From: Rahnella bonaserana
GTDB lineage: Bacteria; Pseudomonadota; Gammaproteobacteria; Enterobacterales; Enterobacteriaceae
Assembly (NCBI RefSeq): GCF_019049675.1
Contig: NZ_JAFMOW010000061.1
Span: forward strand, 124,001-188,000
Direction of reading: 5' to 3'
DNA: 64,000 nt
Both the position numbers and the translations under genes were made by a program. Positions within the stretch are counted from its first letter, which is position 1. Each line of letters begins with the position of its first letter. The notes under the pieces were generated by a model. The model was not told where the DNA came from. It saw nothing but the letters and a program-made list of their open reading frames with translations, and did no database searches. Of this stretch, positions 35,958 to 46,629 are shown in pieces.

Positions 35958-35973
35958 CACAACACGTTCATCA

Positions 35974-36618
35974 TCAGAAACCTAATGAATCCAGCAGATC
36001 ATCAACCTGTTCCTGCGAGGCTACGACACCGACACCGTTAGCGTCGAGTTGCGGGCCGTTCAGCAGGCTGTCGGTTTCGCGTTTCTGCTTAACCTGTTGT
36101 TCAGGAATATTTTCCATCAGCACCATTAGCAGCTGATTTTCAATTTCCTGGACCACAGTCATCATGCGTTTGATCACCTGACCGGTCAGATCCTGGAAGT
36201 CCTGCGCCATCATGATTTCCATCAGCTGAGCGTTGGTAAAACTGGTGTGCTCAGGGATTTCTTTCAGATAGCTGCGGGTATCAGTCACCAGTTCGCGCGC
36301 ATCCGATAATTCAATCGGATTCTCAAACCATTCATCCCAACGCTTATCAAGTTTCTTCGCGGCAGATTCAAGTTTGTTCTGACGAGGTTGCGCGGCTTCC
36401 ACACAGTTCAGGGCGCGCTCGGCGGCCTGAGCTGTCATGGTGACCACATAATCGAGGCGATCGCGTGCATCCGGGATCGCTTCGGCTGCCTGAGCAATGG
36501 CCTGATCCAGGCCAAGTTCACGCATGCTGTCACGCAACATACGGGTCAGTTGCCCAATGCGGGCGATAATATCGCCCGCGGTTGCTGCATCATTTGCAGG
36601 CATTGGTATCTCTGCCAT
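35974..36618 (-). CDS. cheZ: CheZ, CheY-P phosphatase
   Basis: 214 residues, the usual length. Long helical hairpin with the catalytic stretch [16 protein letters not shown] (catalytic Asp and Gln), and the C-terminal CheY-binding helix [12 protein letters not shown]. Dephosphorylates CheY-P to end tumbling signals. 10 bp after cheY. In E. coli flhB would follow; here the operon ends at a terminator and the island begins. Confidence 0.97.
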   Translation of the reverse strand: MAEIPMPANDAATAGDIIARIGQLTRMLRDSMRELGLDQAIAQAAEAIPDARDRLDYVVTMTAQAAERALNCVEAAQPRQNKLESAAKKLDKRWDEWFENPIELSDARELVTDTRSYLKEIPEHTSFTNAQLMEIMMAQDFQDLTGQVIKRMMTVVQEIENQLLMVLMENIPEQQVKQKRETDSLLNGPQLDANGVGVVASQEQVDDLLDSLGF

Positions 36619-36628
36619 AGGTGTGCTC

Positions 36629-37018
36629 CTACATGCCCAGTTTTTCGAATATTTTGCCCAGCTTTTCTTCCAGCGTGGCGGCGGTAAATGGTTTCACGAC
36701 ATAACCACTGGCACCGGCCTGCGCGGCTGCAACGATGTTTTCTTTCTTCGCTTCTGCCGTTACCATCAGCACCGGCAATTTAGCCAGTGCGCCATCAGCA
36801 CGGATGGTTTTGAGCAGATCCAGACCGTCCATGTTTGGCATGTTCCAGTCGGATACCACGAAGTCAAAACCGCCAGCACGCAGTTTGTTCAGCGCATCAA
36901 CGCCGTCTTCTGCTTCTTCAACGTTGTTGAAGCCCAGCTCTTTCAGCAGGTTGCGCACGATACGACGCATGGTAGAGAAGTCGTCTACTACCAGGAATCT
37001 CAGATTTGGATCGGCCAT
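36629..37018 (-). CDS. cheY: CheY, chemotaxis response regulator
   Basis: 129-residue single receiver domain with the acidic pair in [11 protein letters not shown], phosphoacceptor Asp in [10 protein letters not shown] (about D57), Thr in [10 protein letters not shown] and Lys in [10 protein letters not shown]. Binds FliM when phosphorylated by CheA. Lies between cheB and cheZ. Confidence 0.98.
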   Translation of the reverse strand: MADPNLRFLVVDDFSTMRRIVRNLLKELGFNNVEEAEDGVDALNKLRAGGFDFVVSDWNMPNMDGLDLLKTIRADGALAKLPVLMVTAEAKKENIVAAAQAGASGYVVKPFTAATLEEKLGKIFEKLGM

Positions 37019-37064
37019 GTTTTATCTACTCCTAAGGTTTGCTACCCAGCGCAAGGCTGAAAAA

Positions 37065-38114
37065 TTAAATACGTAATGCCTGACCGGCTGATATTTGTGC
37101 CAGCATCCGCTGACTGATTTGGCTGAGATCCACCACTTCGTTTACGCCACCGGTGGCGATAGCCTCACGAGGCATACCGAAAACCACACAACTGGCTTCG
37201 TTTTGTGCAAGGGTGTAAGCCCCTGCGCGGTGCATCTCGAGCATGCCGGCAGCGCCGTCATTGCCCATTCCCGTCAGGATCACCCCGACGGCATTGCGTC
37301 CGGCGTACTGCGCCACCGAACGGAATAACACGTCAACCGACGGACGATGGCGGTTAACTGCCGGACCGTCGTTCAACTTGACCTGATAGTTGGCGCCACT
37401 GCGCGCCAGTTCCATATGCCGGTCGCCCGGCGCGATATAGGCGTGCCCCGGCAAAACGCGTTCGCCGTCTTCGGCCTCTTTCACGGTTATCTGGCACAAC
37501 TTGTTCAGACGCTCCGCAAACGAGCGGGTAAATCCCGGTGGCATATGTTGTGTAATCATCAGTGCCGGACAGGTCGGCGGCAGCGGTTGCAGCACGTGGC
37601 GGATAGCCTCGGTGCCACCGGTCGATGACCCGATTGCAATCAGCTTTTCACTGCTCAGCAGCGGCGTATGACTGAGAATGCGCGGCTGTTCGGTATTGAC
37701 GCTTTTATTCAGACGCGCTTTTGACGCGGTACGAATTTTGTCGGCAATCATTTCGCTGTAAGCCAGCATGCCTTCGCGGATCCCCAGCTGCGGTTTGGTG
37801 ACGAAATCAATCGCCCCCAGTTCCAGCGCACGCAGGGTGATTTCCGAGCCTTTACCGGTCAGCGACGACACCATGACCACCGGCATCGGGCGCAGGCGCA
37901 TCAGCTTTTCCAGAAAATCCAGTCCGTCCATACGCGGCATTTCGACATCCAGCGTCAGTACGTCAGGGTTGAATTTCTTGATGAGATCACGTGCCACCAG
38001 AGGATCAGGCGCAGTCGCCACCATTTCCATATCCGGATGGCTGTTAATGATTTCAGTCATCAGCTGACGCATTAACGCCGAATCATCGACGCTCAACACT
38101 CTGATTTTATTCAT
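37065..38114 (-). CDS. cheB: CheB, receptor methylesterase/glutamine deamidase
   Basis: 349 residues: N-terminal receiver ([28 protein letters not shown] with D56) and C-terminal esterase with the catalytic serine in [11 protein letters not shown], His in TQHMPPGFT and Asp in [10 protein letters not shown]. Removes methyl groups from receptors as part of adaptation. The ATG shares one base with the cheR stop (TAATG). Confidence 0.97.
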   Translation of the reverse strand: MNKIRVLSVDDSALMRQLMTEIINSHPDMEMVATAPDPLVARDLIKKFNPDVLTLDVEMPRMDGLDFLEKLMRLRPMPVVMVSSLTGKGSEITLRALELGAIDFVTKPQLGIREGMLAYSEMIADKIRTASKARLNKSVNTEQPRILSHTPLLSSEKLIAIGSSTGGTEAIRHVLQPLPPTCPALMITQHMPPGFTRSFAERLNKLCQITVKEAEDGERVLPGHAYIAPGDRHMELARSGANYQVKLNDGPAVNRHRPSVDVLFRSVAQYAGRNAVGVILTGMGNDGAAGMLEMHRAGAYTLAQNEASCVVFGMPREAIATGGVNEVVDLSQISQRMLAQISAGQALRI

Positions 38115-38986
38115 TACCTCTCCTTGGCGAGGCCGTAGACAGTCTGACCGCGCAAATAAAATTCCCGGCTGATTTGGCTGAAGTTTTCGGAGTGTCCGGC
38201 AAACATCAGACCACCCGGTTTAAGTAACGGAACAAATCGGCGTAAAATTTTCTCCTGTGTTTCTTTATCGAAATAAATCATCACATTACGGCAGAAAATT
38301 GCATCAAACGGACCGTTCAGCTGCCACTGGTTTGCCAGCAAATTCAGCTGCTGGAAAGCCACCATCTGCGCCAGTTCAGGACGCACACGCACCAGACCGC
38401 TGTGAGGACCGGTGCCTTTGAGGAAAAATTTCTGTAATTGCTGCGGGCTGAGCGTGCGCAGCTCTTCCAGCCGGTAAACGCCGGCCGTGGCTTTTTCCAG
38501 CACCTGCGTGTCAATGTCACTCGCCTGAATACGGCAGCTCGTCATGCGCGGGCCGAGCGCCTCACTGAGGGTCATGGCGATGGAATACGGCTCTTCGCCG
38601 GTTGACGCCGCCGTGCTCCACACACTGTAATTATTCGGGCGTGAACGGGCATGCTCCGCCAGAATCGGAAAGTGGTGTGCTTCGCGGAAAAACGCCGTCA
38701 GGTTGGTGGTCAGCGCATTAATAAACGCCTGCCATTCCGGGCTGTTGCTGTCGTTTTCCAGCAACGCCATATAACTGGCAAAGTCATTCAGCCCGAGGAT
38801 ACGCAACCGCCGGACCAGGCGGTTGTAGACCATTTCCCGTTTATGGTCTGCCAGTACAATTCCCGCACGCTGATAGATAAGTTCGCTTATCCGGCGGAAA
38901 TGGGTATCTGACAGCGGTAAACGCTGGATCATCTGAGCCATGATCGAAGTGTTATCAGCACTCATTGGCGAGCCTGGTTGATTCAT
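38114..38986 (-). CDS. cheR: CheR, receptor methyltransferase
   Basis: 290 residues. N-terminal helical domain, then a SAM-binding fold with [18 protein letters not shown] and [20 protein letters not shown]. Methylates receptor glutamates; both receptors encoded next to it end in NWETF, the pentapeptide that tethers CheR. Ribosome site GGAGCTGCACC before the ATG. Confidence 0.97.
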   Translation of the reverse strand: MNQPGSPMSADNTSIMAQMIQRLPLSDTHFRRISELIYQRAGIVLADHKREMVYNRLVRRLRILGLNDFASYMALLENDSNSPEWQAFINALTTNLTAFFREAHHFPILAEHARSRPNNYSVWSTAASTGEEPYSIAMTLSEALGPRMTSCRIQASDIDTQVLEKATAGVYRLEELRTLSPQQLQKFFLKGTGPHSGLVRVRPELAQMVAFQQLNLLANQWQLNGPFDAIFCRNVMIYFDKETQEKILRRFVPLLKPGGLMFAGHSENFSQISREFYLRGQTVYGLAKER

Positions 38987-39082
38987 GGTGCAGCTCCATT
39001 AAATGGACAGGTGGTATTACGGGTACCCAATTCACTCTTCATCCGCTGATTATTCATCCGCGACTTTTCATAGATGACCTTG

Positions 39083-40753
39083 TCAGAAAGTTTCCCAGTT
39101 ATCCGCAGAACCTGCTCGCGCTGGCGCCGCAATTAACGCAGGTTGAGCCACCTGGCGTGGTGTAAAGCCCTGAGCCGTACCGTTGTGGCGCGGCAGAGCG
39201 CCATCGGCTGAAGCAAGGCGGAACACCGAAACCGCGCGGGTCAGGTTTTCAGATTCTGCTTCCAGCGTATGTGTGGAGGAAGCGGCCTGCTGAACCAGCG
39301 TGGCGTTTTGCTGTGTCACCTGATCCATCTGCGTCACGGCAATAGAAACCTGTTCGATACCGCGACTTTGCTCGTCGGAGGCTGAGGCGATTTCGCCCAT
39401 AATGTCGGTCACCCGGGTCACGGCGCGAACGATGTCATCCATGGTATTACCGGCAGATTCCACCAGTACGGACCCCTGGCTGACGCGGCTGACGGACTCA
39501 TCAATCAGCGCTTTGATTTCTTTCGCGGCCTGAGCACTGCGCTGTGCAAGGCTGCGCACTTCACCGGCCACTACCGCAAATCCACGACCCTGCTCACCCG
39601 CACGGGCGGCTTCTACCGCAGCGTTCAGAGCCAGAATGTTGGTCTGGAAAGCAATGCCATCAATCACGCTGGTGATCGCACTGATTTTTTTCGAGCTGCC
39701 CGCAATGTCATTCATGGTTTTCACCACATTGCCGGTCAGTTCACCGCCCTTTTCAGCGGTATTCGACGCATCACGCGCCAGCTGCGTCGCCTGACGGGCG
39801 TTCTCGGCGTTCTGTTTCACGGTCGCGGTCAGCTGTTCCATACTGGCGGCCGTTTCTTCCAGTGCAGAGGCCTGTTGTTCAGTACGGGAAGACAAATCGG
39901 TATTACCCGCCGCAATGCCTTTCAGGCCAGCAAACATGGTGTCGGCGCCGTGGCGCACGGTACGTACTGTTTGTGCCAGCGAGGACTGCATCTGTTGCAG
40001 GCTTTCGAGCATCACTTTGATTTCGTAGCGCCCTTCTGCCACGATCGGCGCAGAAATATCGCCAGAACCGATACGGTCAAAATGGGCACGCATGGTAGTC
40101 AGCGGACGGAACAGGATCCGGCGCGTAACAACCAGCGCCAGCGCCGTCAGCGCCAGCAATAGCAGGATGATCACCGTCGTATTGATCATCACGCTCTGAT
40201 AAGACGCCGCAGTTTGGGTCTGCGCCTGCTGGAAACGCCCGCCGACGTACGCGACATAATTGCCAACATCCTGCTGGAACTGATCCTGATATTTTTGAGT
40301 CGGACTGCCGAGAAACGCCGCCATGTCACCACGCGATAACGCATCAATCAGCACCTGCAACATGCCGTGCAATGCTTCGTAGCTGGCTTTGTTAACGGTG
40401 GTCAGCTCAGCGGCCTTTTCGGTTCTGCGTGGCAGAGCCAGAAAAGCAGCGTAAGAATCTTCAGCACTTTTCAGGCTGTTTTTCGCGTCAGCCATCAGTT
40501 GTGTCACGGTTTCCTGAGGCTGTTTCAGCGCCAGACGCGTGGCCGCGCGGTTCAGTGTGTTGCGGGTTTGCAGCAGATATGACCAGCTCTGGTTCAGCGC
40601 ATCACGCTGCTCAGCAGTATTAGATATCTGCTCAAAATTCATTTTATCCGTGTGGGCGGCATACAGTGACAAGCCACTGCTCACCAGTTGCATCACAAAA
40701 AATACTATCAATAACAAAAACATGCAGGTGGACACACGGATGTGCTTAAACAT
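39083..40753 (-). CDS. Methyl-accepting chemotaxis protein (Tar/Tsr family)
   Basis: 556 residues. Membrane segments at about 11-30 and 190-212 flank a periplasmic four-helix ligand domain containing [12 protein letters not shown], the amino-acid receptor signature. HAMP domain, methylation helices and the signalling hairpin ([20 protein letters not shown]) follow; it ends in NWETF. The ligand domain is diverged, so the attractant is uncertain. It lies after tsr, separated by an ERIC-type repeat, and precedes cheR. Confidence 0.93.
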   Translation of the reverse strand: MFKHIRVSTCMFLLLIVFFVMQLVSSGLSLYAAHTDKMNFEQISNTAEQRDALNQSWSYLLQTRNTLNRAATRLALKQPQETVTQLMADAKNSLKSAEDSYAAFLALPRRTEKAAELTTVNKASYEALHGMLQVLIDALSRGDMAAFLGSPTQKYQDQFQQDVGNYVAYVGGRFQQAQTQTAASYQSVMINTTVIILLLLALTALALVVTRRILFRPLTTMRAHFDRIGSGDISAPIVAEGRYEIKVMLESLQQMQSSLAQTVRTVRHGADTMFAGLKGIAAGNTDLSSRTEQQASALEETAASMEQLTATVKQNAENARQATQLARDASNTAEKGGELTGNVVKTMNDIAGSSKKISAITSVIDGIAFQTNILALNAAVEAARAGEQGRGFAVVAGEVRSLAQRSAQAAKEIKALIDESVSRVSQGSVLVESAGNTMDDIVRAVTRVTDIMGEIASASDEQSRGIEQVSIAVTQMDQVTQQNATLVQQAASSTHTLEAESENLTRAVSVFRLASADGALPRHNGTAQGFTPRQVAQPALIAAPARAGSADNWETF

Positions 40754-40800
40754 GGATAACCTCGTTAGCTGCCAGCCCTGACCGGCACCTTATTTCTTAA

Positions 40801-40923
40801 TACCCTTCATATTCAGGTCTGCAGATGCGTTGGCTGCTCTCCGTCACCCGAATCACTTAGTAAAGTAAGTTCATCGGGATTTCTTCGTTTGCCGCCTGCC
40901 TGCAAACCTGACTATTTTGGGTA
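40801..40923. repeat. ERIC-type intergenic repeat
   Basis: A 123-bp imperfect palindrome bounded by TACCC and GGGTA, with the core TGCGTTGGCTGC and ACTTAGTAAAGTAAGTTCAT, matches the enterobacterial repetitive intergenic consensus as recalled. It fills most of the gap between the two receptor genes and will be transcribed if they share a message. Confidence 0.85.
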
Positions 40924-40942
40924 GCGATGTTGATGTACGTGC

Positions 40943-42634
40943 TTAGAAGGTTTCCCAGTTCTCAGTTAAATCTGTACTTTGTGCTCCACCTTTTCCGGCT
41001 TTAGAACCTGAAAGGTTCGGAGTCAACAGAGGCAGTCTCGAAGAGGACGGGTTCTGGCGCACGTTGTTATTTGTGGTCTGACTCAGCGTAAAGACCGCCA
41101 CAGATTGCGTCAGCAGGCTGGCCTGCTCTTCCAGTGCCGCCGAAGCGGAAGCGGATTCTTCAACCAGTGAGGCGTTCTGCTGCGTCACCCGATCCATTTC
41201 AGTAATAGCCTGTGCAACCTGCTCAATCCCGCGGCTTTGTTCATCAGATGCCGACGTGATTTCGCCCATAATGTCAGTTACACGCGTGACGGCATTCACC
41301 ATGTCATTCATGGTTTCACCGGCACTTTCTGCCAAAACTGAACCGGTATTAATGCGGCTGACAGAATCATCAATCAGCCCCTTAATTTCTTTTGCTGCCT
41401 GGGCGCTGCGCTGCGCCAGGGTACGCACTTCACCGGCCACAACCGCAAATCCGCGACCTTGCTCGCCTGCACGGGCCGCTTCGACCGCGGCGTTCAGAGC
41501 CAGAATGTTGGTCTGGAAGGCAATCCCGTCGATAACACCGGTGATGTCAGTGATTTTCTTCGAGCTGCTGGCGATGTCATTCATGGTATCGACCACGTTT
41601 GCCACCACTTTCCCGCCCTTCAGCGCGGTTTCTGACGCGCTCAGTGCCAGCTGGCTGGCCTGACGGGCATTTTCGGCGTTCTGTTTCACGGTCGCGGTCA
41701 GCTGTTCCATACTGGCTGCGGTTTCTTCCAGCGCAGATGCCTGCTGTTCGGTACGGGAAGATAAATCACTGTTACCCGCCGAAATTTCGCTCGCGCCGCT
41801 GTAAATAGCATCGGCACCATGACGCACGCCGGTAACCGTACGGATCAGTTCGTCCTGCATGTACCTGAGACTATCGGCAAGCTGGCCGATTTCATTACGG
41901 CTTTTCACGACTATTTCATGCGTGAGATCACCGGTTGCAATTTTGCGGATGGTCTCGACGATATTTTTCAGAGGATGGATCAGGATGCGCTGCACGCCGG
42001 TCCAGGCCAGAACGATGAAGACCAGTAAGACAATCAGGACGCTGCCGAGCATCCACATCGCGTGTTTGAAGGAGTTTTCACTCACTTTCACTGCGTCGTT
42101 GTAGAGATGATCGTTCTGGTCGATATAGGTCACGAACGCTTTTTCGAAGTTATCCTGATATTGCTGTGTAGGCTGTTCGAAGAAGTCGTTAATGCGGCCC
42201 AGACCAATCAGCTCGATCAGTTCAGAAAGCGCATCATGCAGAACCTGATACTGCTTTTTGGCATCGGCGGCGAACTGCGGATTCTGGCTGGCATCCACCG
42301 GGATTTTTTGATAATTGGCGAAATGCTGATCGGCAATTTGCAGATCTTTCGTCGCCGTATCAACCAGCTCTTTCACCGTGGCACCGCTGCCCATCTGGTT
42401 AGCGTCGAGCATAAAACGAATACCCGCACGGTTTAACGTATTGCGGGTCTGCAGCAGGTAGATCCAGCTGGCATTGAATTCCGCCTGCTGCAAACGAATC
42501 TGCTGAGAAGTGGTGAAGTTGTCTTTGTCTGTCTTCAAAGATTTAAAGAACAGGCCACCGGATACCAACTGTAAAGCACCGAAGACCATCAGTAAGATCA
42601 CGATTCCCGTGACCACTTTCATACGGTTAAACAT
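40943..42634 (-). CDS. tsr: Tsr-like serine chemoreceptor
   Basis: 563 residues, very like E. coli Tsr: the periplasmic ligand motif [40 protein letters not shown] domain, conserved signalling tip and terminal NWETF. It senses serine and relays to CheA/CheW. A sigma-28 promoter lies 36-62 bp upstream. Symbol given by similarity of the ligand domain; specificity is not proven. Confidence 0.9.
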   Translation of the reverse strand: MFNRMKVVTGIVILLMVFGALQLVSGGLFFKSLKTDKDNFTTSQQIRLQQAEFNASWIYLLQTRNTLNRAGIRFMLDANQMGSGATVKELVDTATKDLQIADQHFANYQKIPVDASQNPQFAADAKKQYQVLHDALSELIELIGLGRINDFFEQPTQQYQDNFEKAFVTYIDQNDHLYNDAVKVSENSFKHAMWMLGSVLIVLLVFIVLAWTGVQRILIHPLKNIVETIRKIATGDLTHEIVVKSRNEIGQLADSLRYMQDELIRTVTGVRHGADAIYSGASEISAGNSDLSSRTEQQASALEETAASMEQLTATVKQNAENARQASQLALSASETALKGGKVVANVVDTMNDIASSSKKITDITGVIDGIAFQTNILALNAAVEAARAGEQGRGFAVVAGEVRTLAQRSAQAAKEIKGLIDDSVSRINTGSVLAESAGETMNDMVNAVTRVTDIMGEITSASDEQSRGIEQVAQAITEMDRVTQQNASLVEESASASAALEEQASLLTQSVAVFTLSQTTNNNVRQNPSSSRLPLLTPNLSGSKAGKGGAQSTDLTENWETF

Positions 42635-42669
42635 GTTGTTCCTTTTTGAATTGGATTTATCTGGAACAG

Positions 42670-42696
42670 TTATCGGCAGAAAGTGCGGGAACTTTA
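42670..42696 (-). promoter_or_regulatory. Sigma-28 (FliA) promoter of the receptor/che genes
   Basis: Read toward tsr: TAAAGTTC, 11 bases, GCCGATAA. This matches the flagellar class 3 consensus (TAAAGTTT-N11-GCCGATAA) at all but one position and lies 36-62 bp before the tsr start. Confidence 0.92.
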
Positions 42697-42734
42697 TGTG
42701 ATGAGGATCGGATTTTTACGGGGGAGTCGGGGGG

Positions 42735-43328
42735 TCAGGCAACAGTAGCGACAAAACTCTTCAACAGCGCGATGCGCTGAGCGTCCGGGTTCACCAGCAG
42801 GTCGTTATGGATGGTCAGCACCACACCTTTAAGTAATTCGGTGGTGTTATCAATGTGGGACAGATTTTTGAGCCTTTCGATATCATTGCCGATCTCACGC
42901 CCTTTCAGGGAAAGACGCTTATTCGCCATACCGGTAGCCAGTTCGGATGTCAGCATAGTCACCACACGCATTGCGGCTTCCGGACTGGAAGCCAGATGAT
43001 GAATATAATATTTAAGCAGTAACGGCACGAAATCAGGGGTTGCCCCCAGTTCTGCACTCGCCATATTCAGCAGGTCAATCATGTGCGCTGGCACGCGGGA
43101 TTCCACGGCTTTGCGTTGTATCTGTAACTGTTTTTTGATGGCAGGCACAGACTGAAAAGGGATCACCGCAACGCTGTCGCAGGTTTTACATACGCCCGCG
43201 ATAACGTTTTTCACTACACCGCTGCCGTCATCAAACGGCACATCGCGCAGCTGATAGCTCACCGTGCGAAAAGCCTCACACACACCGCACTCAGCTCTTT
43301 CTTCATCGCCTACTTTGACAATAATCAT
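42735..43328 (-). CDS. Zinc-finger (MqsA/YgiT-like) protein, probable antitoxin
   Basis: 197 residues with two CxxC pairs (ECGVCEAF near residue 15 and VCKTCDSV near residue 47) spaced as in the zinc domain of MqsA/YgiT-type antitoxins. The rest is helical and does not match MqsA's usual helix-turn-helix length. It follows the small upstream gene by 8 bp on the same strand, toxin first, the order of mqsRA. Antitoxin role inferred from domain and context; a stand-alone regulator is the alternative. Confidence 0.6.
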   Translation of the reverse strand: MIIVKVGDEERAECGVCEAFRTVSYQLRDVPFDDGSGVVKNVIAGVCKTCDSVAVIPFQSVPAIKKQLQIQRKAVESRVPAHMIDLLNMASAELGATPDFVPLLLKYYIHHLASSPEAAMRVVTMLTSELATGMANKRLSLKGREIGNDIERLKNLSHIDNTTELLKGVVLTIHNDLLVNPDAQRIALLKSFVATVA

Positions 43329-43336
43329 ATCTTCCC

Positions 43337-43633
43337 TTAATGATGAACACTGATGAAAACGCTATTGGGTTCTGCAAAATACCCTTTGATGTACCAGTTA
43401 ACCCCGGCGTACCAGAGGGTAATAATATGGACATCAATACTGCTATCTAAATGGTGAGTACGTAGTTCGTAATGCTGCCCGCCAGCCAGATGAATAACCC
43501 TTTCCAATTGCTGCGCAGTCACATCTCCCGTGCTTAAAAGATTCTTGAGATGAATTCCACGCCTGACCGCAAATCTGACTTTTCCATTCTTTAAACATTC
43601 GATCACCTTCCATTTGATCTCTCTGAAACTCAT
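43337..43633 (-). CDS. Small protein, probable toxin (DUF4258-like)
   Basis: 98 residues, basic N-terminal half (FREIKWKVIECLKNGKVRFA) and beta-rich C-terminal half ending KGYFAEPNSVFISVHH. The shape and partner (a CxxC zinc-finger protein 8 bp downstream) recall DUF4258/MqsR-type toxin genes. A near-perfect 18-bp palindrome just before the start suggests autoregulation. I do not recognise a catalytic residue set, so the toxin call rests on context. Confidence 0.55.
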   Translation of the reverse strand: MSFREIKWKVIECLKNGKVRFAVRRGIHLKNLLSTGDVTAQQLERVIHLAGGQHYELRTHHLDSSIDVHIITLWYAGVNWYIKGYFAEPNSVFISVHH

Positions 43634-43644
43634 GTGGCCTCAAT

Positions 43645-43662
43645 GTACGCCAATTGTCGTAC
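43645..43662. promoter_or_regulatory. Palindromic operator candidate of the toxin-antitoxin-like pair
   Basis: GTACGCCAATTGTCGTAC is an 18-bp palindrome with one mismatched pair, 12-29 bp upstream of the 98-residue gene, where an autorepressing antitoxin would bind. Confidence 0.65.
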
Positions 43663-43830
43663 TTAATCAAATTATCATTTTGCTTCCCGTTTTTTTCGTG
43701 AAGCCCCTCGCCGCAGGGCTATCACGCCATATCCAGTAAAAAGATGCGCAGGGAAAATGATTATTTTTCACGCAAATGGAAGATGTTACGCAAAACAGCG
43801 CGGCTTACTTTGCAACGCTGATTTTTAGAG

Positions 43831-45306
43831 TCAGTACGGCTCGCAAGTTACCGTTTTACGCCGTCCCTTAACGTTAAAGAGCAAATAACTCATTATCGCC
43901 AGGATCCAGACCCCCGCCGCGCCATAGATCAGAATGACGGCAAAGCCATCCGTCAGCGCCTGCGCAATCCGCGCGCTTTGTAATCCCTCAACCACAGATC
44001 CCCCTGCGATGCGTTCTGCCAGCGAGGACAAGTCCCCCGCTGCCGGCATAACTTTTTTCAGGCTCGCGGCAATTCCTGCCACCAGCAGACTTCCCATCAG
44101 TGCAATGTTGACAGCCAGCGTGATCAGCCGGGCGCTGATATCAATACCCGACGCCATTCCCGCGCGGTTCGCCGCGACGGAACCGGTGGTGGTGTTCGTG
44201 ACCGGCGTATTGGTCAGCCCGAGCGCCATGCCTGCCAGCAACGCGCCCGGCAATAAACTCAGATGATGAACGACGGCGATATGCATCAGCATAAAGCCCG
44301 CGCCGATCGTGAATAGCCCGAGCGGGATCAGCCGGGACGCGCCAAAACGCGTGGTCAGTTTTTCACCGAGTGGTGGCATCAGCAGCGTGGGCAACGTGTA
44401 AGCCAGCAGTGCCAGACCGGTAGTGACACTGTCATAACCCAGCCCGCTCTGGTAATACACCGGCAGATAAATCATCAATGGCCAGAAGCTGAAATTCATC
44501 CCAACCGAGCCCATCAGCGCACCGGAAAATGCGCGGACGCGGAATACCGAGAAATCAAACATCGGATGCGGATGGCGTTTTTCAATCCAGATAAACATCG
44601 CCGCACTGATGGTGGTCGCCAGCAGAACGGTACGTGCGATGGCGCTGTTCCAGCCCAGGCTGCTGCCCTGAGTAATGAGAAATGTTGCGCCCATAACCGT
44701 CACGGACAGCGTAATTAATCCGCCGAGATCCAGTTTTTTAGCCTGTGCGTCGCGGGATTCCACCACGTTTTTCAGCGCCAGAATCAGGGTCAGCACAGCG
44801 ATAAAGACATGAACCAGAAATACCCATCGCCAGCTCAGCCAGGCGACCAGCATACCGCCGATGATCGGGCCAAATCCCAGCCCGAAACCAAACGTAATTC
44901 CCCATGCGGCAAAAGCCTGGCTGCGCGCTTTTCCTTGCGGAAATTGCGACGACAAAATCGCAATCAGGCACGTCAGCATTGCGCCACCGCTCAGTCCCTG
45001 CGCGAAACGACCGGCGATAAGCCATTGCGAACTGCTGGCAAGACCACACATCAGTGAGGTCAGCCCGAACGCGACAATGCTGATGATAAACACGCGTTTC
45101 CGGCCATAACGGTCCGCGAGCGTCCCGGTCGCCATCAGTACCGTGGTACAGGCGAGCGTATAAGCGTTCATGATCCACTGAAGTTCGCGGAAACTGGCAT
45201 GCAGTTCCTGTTCAAGTACCGGTGATAAAACGGGAACGCTGGAAATCTCCAGCCCGGACATCAGTGCAGCGAGGCAGACGGCCATCAGTGCCAGTGTGTT
45301 CTTCAT
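43831..45306 (-). CDS. MFS drug-type exporter, DHA2 (EmrB/QacA) family
   Basis: 491 residues with about 14 membrane segments. Motif A appears as GTLADRYGRKRVFI, and motif C-like GFGLGFGPIIGG in TM5. The start at 45306 (MKNTLALMAVCLAALMSGLE) has AGGA seven bases upstream; an earlier ATG lacks one. Likely a proton-driven exporter. Divergent from an AraC-type regulator gene 115 bp away, which probably controls it. Substrate unknown. Confidence 0.88.
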   Translation of the reverse strand: MKNTLALMAVCLAALMSGLEISSVPVLSPVLEQELHASFRELQWIMNAYTLACTTVLMATGTLADRYGRKRVFIISIVAFGLTSLMCGLASSSQWLIAGRFAQGLSGGAMLTCLIAILSSQFPQGKARSQAFAAWGITFGFGLGFGPIIGGMLVAWLSWRWVFLVHVFIAVLTLILALKNVVESRDAQAKKLDLGGLITLSVTVMGATFLITQGSSLGWNSAIARTVLLATTISAAMFIWIEKRHPHPMFDFSVFRVRAFSGALMGSVGMNFSFWPLMIYLPVYYQSGLGYDSVTTGLALLAYTLPTLLMPPLGEKLTTRFGASRLIPLGLFTIGAGFMLMHIAVVHHLSLLPGALLAGMALGLTNTPVTNTTTGSVAANRAGMASGIDISARLITLAVNIALMGSLLVAGIAASLKKVMPAAGDLSSLAERIAGGSVVEGLQSARIAQALTDGFAVILIYGAAGVWILAIMSYLLFNVKGRRKTVTCEPY

Positions 45307-45421
45307 GCTTAAATCCTGCGATGTGTCAGAGACGCACAGCATGAAAGATTAGCGGCACAGTAGAAATCAGCCCGTATGCCATGTATCGTCAAGATCATGC
45401 CAACCTGATGGTTTTCCCTGT

Positions 45422-46435
45422 ATGCAAAACGCTGCTCTGCCCCTGATGTCTTCCCCGCGCAATCCTGCTCCGTTAAACCGGCGCCTGGTGCTGCTGGCCT
45501 ACGAATGTCTGTGTACCTTCGAATTCGGGACTGCGGTCGAAGCCTTTGGCCGGGCGGATGAACTCACCGGTAAACCGTTGTACGACTTAGCCGTCGCATC
45601 GGTTGAGGAAGGAACATTCGGCGCACAAGGCGGCGTGCGACTGGTGGTCGATGGTGGACTGGAACTGCTGGAAGATGCCGGAACGATAGTCATCCCCGGC
45701 TGGCGAAGCATCCACGAACCGGCCTCTGACCGGCTGATTGCGGCGCTGCAAAAAGCGCATCAATACGGCACGAGGATTGTGTCGATCTGCGCGGGCAGTT
45801 TCGTGCTTGGCGCTGCCGGTTTGCTCGACGGCAAACGTGCCACCGCGCACTGGAACAGCACCGATGTACTGGCGCAAAGATTCCCGAAAGTGCAGGTTGA
45901 GCACGGCATGATTTATGTCGATGAAGGCAGCATCATCACTTCTGCCGGGGGTGCGGCGGGCGTCGATTTGTGTCTGCATCTCATCCGCCGTGATTACGGC
46001 ATTGAAGTTGCCAACCGCACGGCACGAAGAATGGTGACACCGCCGCTGCGTGAAGGAAATCAGGCACAGCTTATCCAGCAACCGGTCCCGCGGTATCCGG
46101 CAAAAACGCTCGCCCCGCTGCTTGATGATTTACGCAGCCATCTCAATACGCCCATGGTGATTGACCAACTTGCCGCACAAGCCGGCATGAGCCGCCGCAC
46201 CTTTCTGCGTCGTTTCCATGATTCCACCGGCAGCACGCCGGGCGAATGGATGCTGAGCGTAAGGCTGGAAAAAGCCTGCGCCCTGCTGGAAAACGGCACG
46301 CTGAGTATTGACCGCGTCGCCGAACAGGCCGGTTTTGGATCGCCGGAAACATTGCGCCATCATTTCCGCCAGCGGCTGGGGACGACGCCCACGCAATGGC
46401 GGAAGGGGTTTGTTGAACGGGATTTGGTGGGGTGA
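45422..46435 (+). CDS. GATase1-like AraC family regulator (FtrA type)
   Basis: 337 residues. N-terminal DJ-1/PfpI-like domain with a nucleophile-elbow cysteine (IVSICAGSFVLGAAGLL, about 115-131) and C-terminal AraC DNA-binding domain (about 235-330, AAQAGMSRRTFLRRFHDSTG and AGFGSPETLRHHFRQRLG). Such proteins sense small metabolites. Divergent from the MFS exporter, which is the likely target. Confidence 0.88.
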   Translation: MQNAALPLMSSPRNPAPLNRRLVLLAYECLCTFEFGTAVEAFGRADELTGKPLYDLAVASVEEGTFGAQGGVRLVVDGGLELLEDAGTIVIPGWRSIHEPASDRLIAALQKAHQYGTRIVSICAGSFVLGAAGLLDGKRATAHWNSTDVLAQRFPKVQVEHGMIYVDEGSIITSAGGAAGVDLCLHLIRRDYGIEVANRTARRMVTPPLREGNQAQLIQQPVPRYPAKTLAPLLDDLRSHLNTPMVIDQLAAQAGMSRRTFLRRFHDSTGSTPGEWMLSVRLEKACALLENGTLSIDRVAEQAGFGSPETLRHHFRQRLGTTPTQWRKGFVERDLVG

Positions 46436-46629
46436 GATTTAGGGCGGCCTGTACGGCAGTGAACTGTTAGGTTTTCAGGTTTATGCGTTGAACTGCAAAA
46501 GATTATCTCTGTTTGGGCATAAATACCCTCTTTTTATTAGTGGTTTATTGGATATATAAAATCAATGAGTTAGCGGAGGTGCGGAAAAGAGGGTTATTTC
46601 CGAGATGTCATTAATTTCCCATCCCGGCC

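Noticed and set aside
43697-43720. Hairpin AGCCC...GGGCT beyond the end of the MFS gene
   Set aside because: Only five pairs and no T tract in the direction of the MFS gene.
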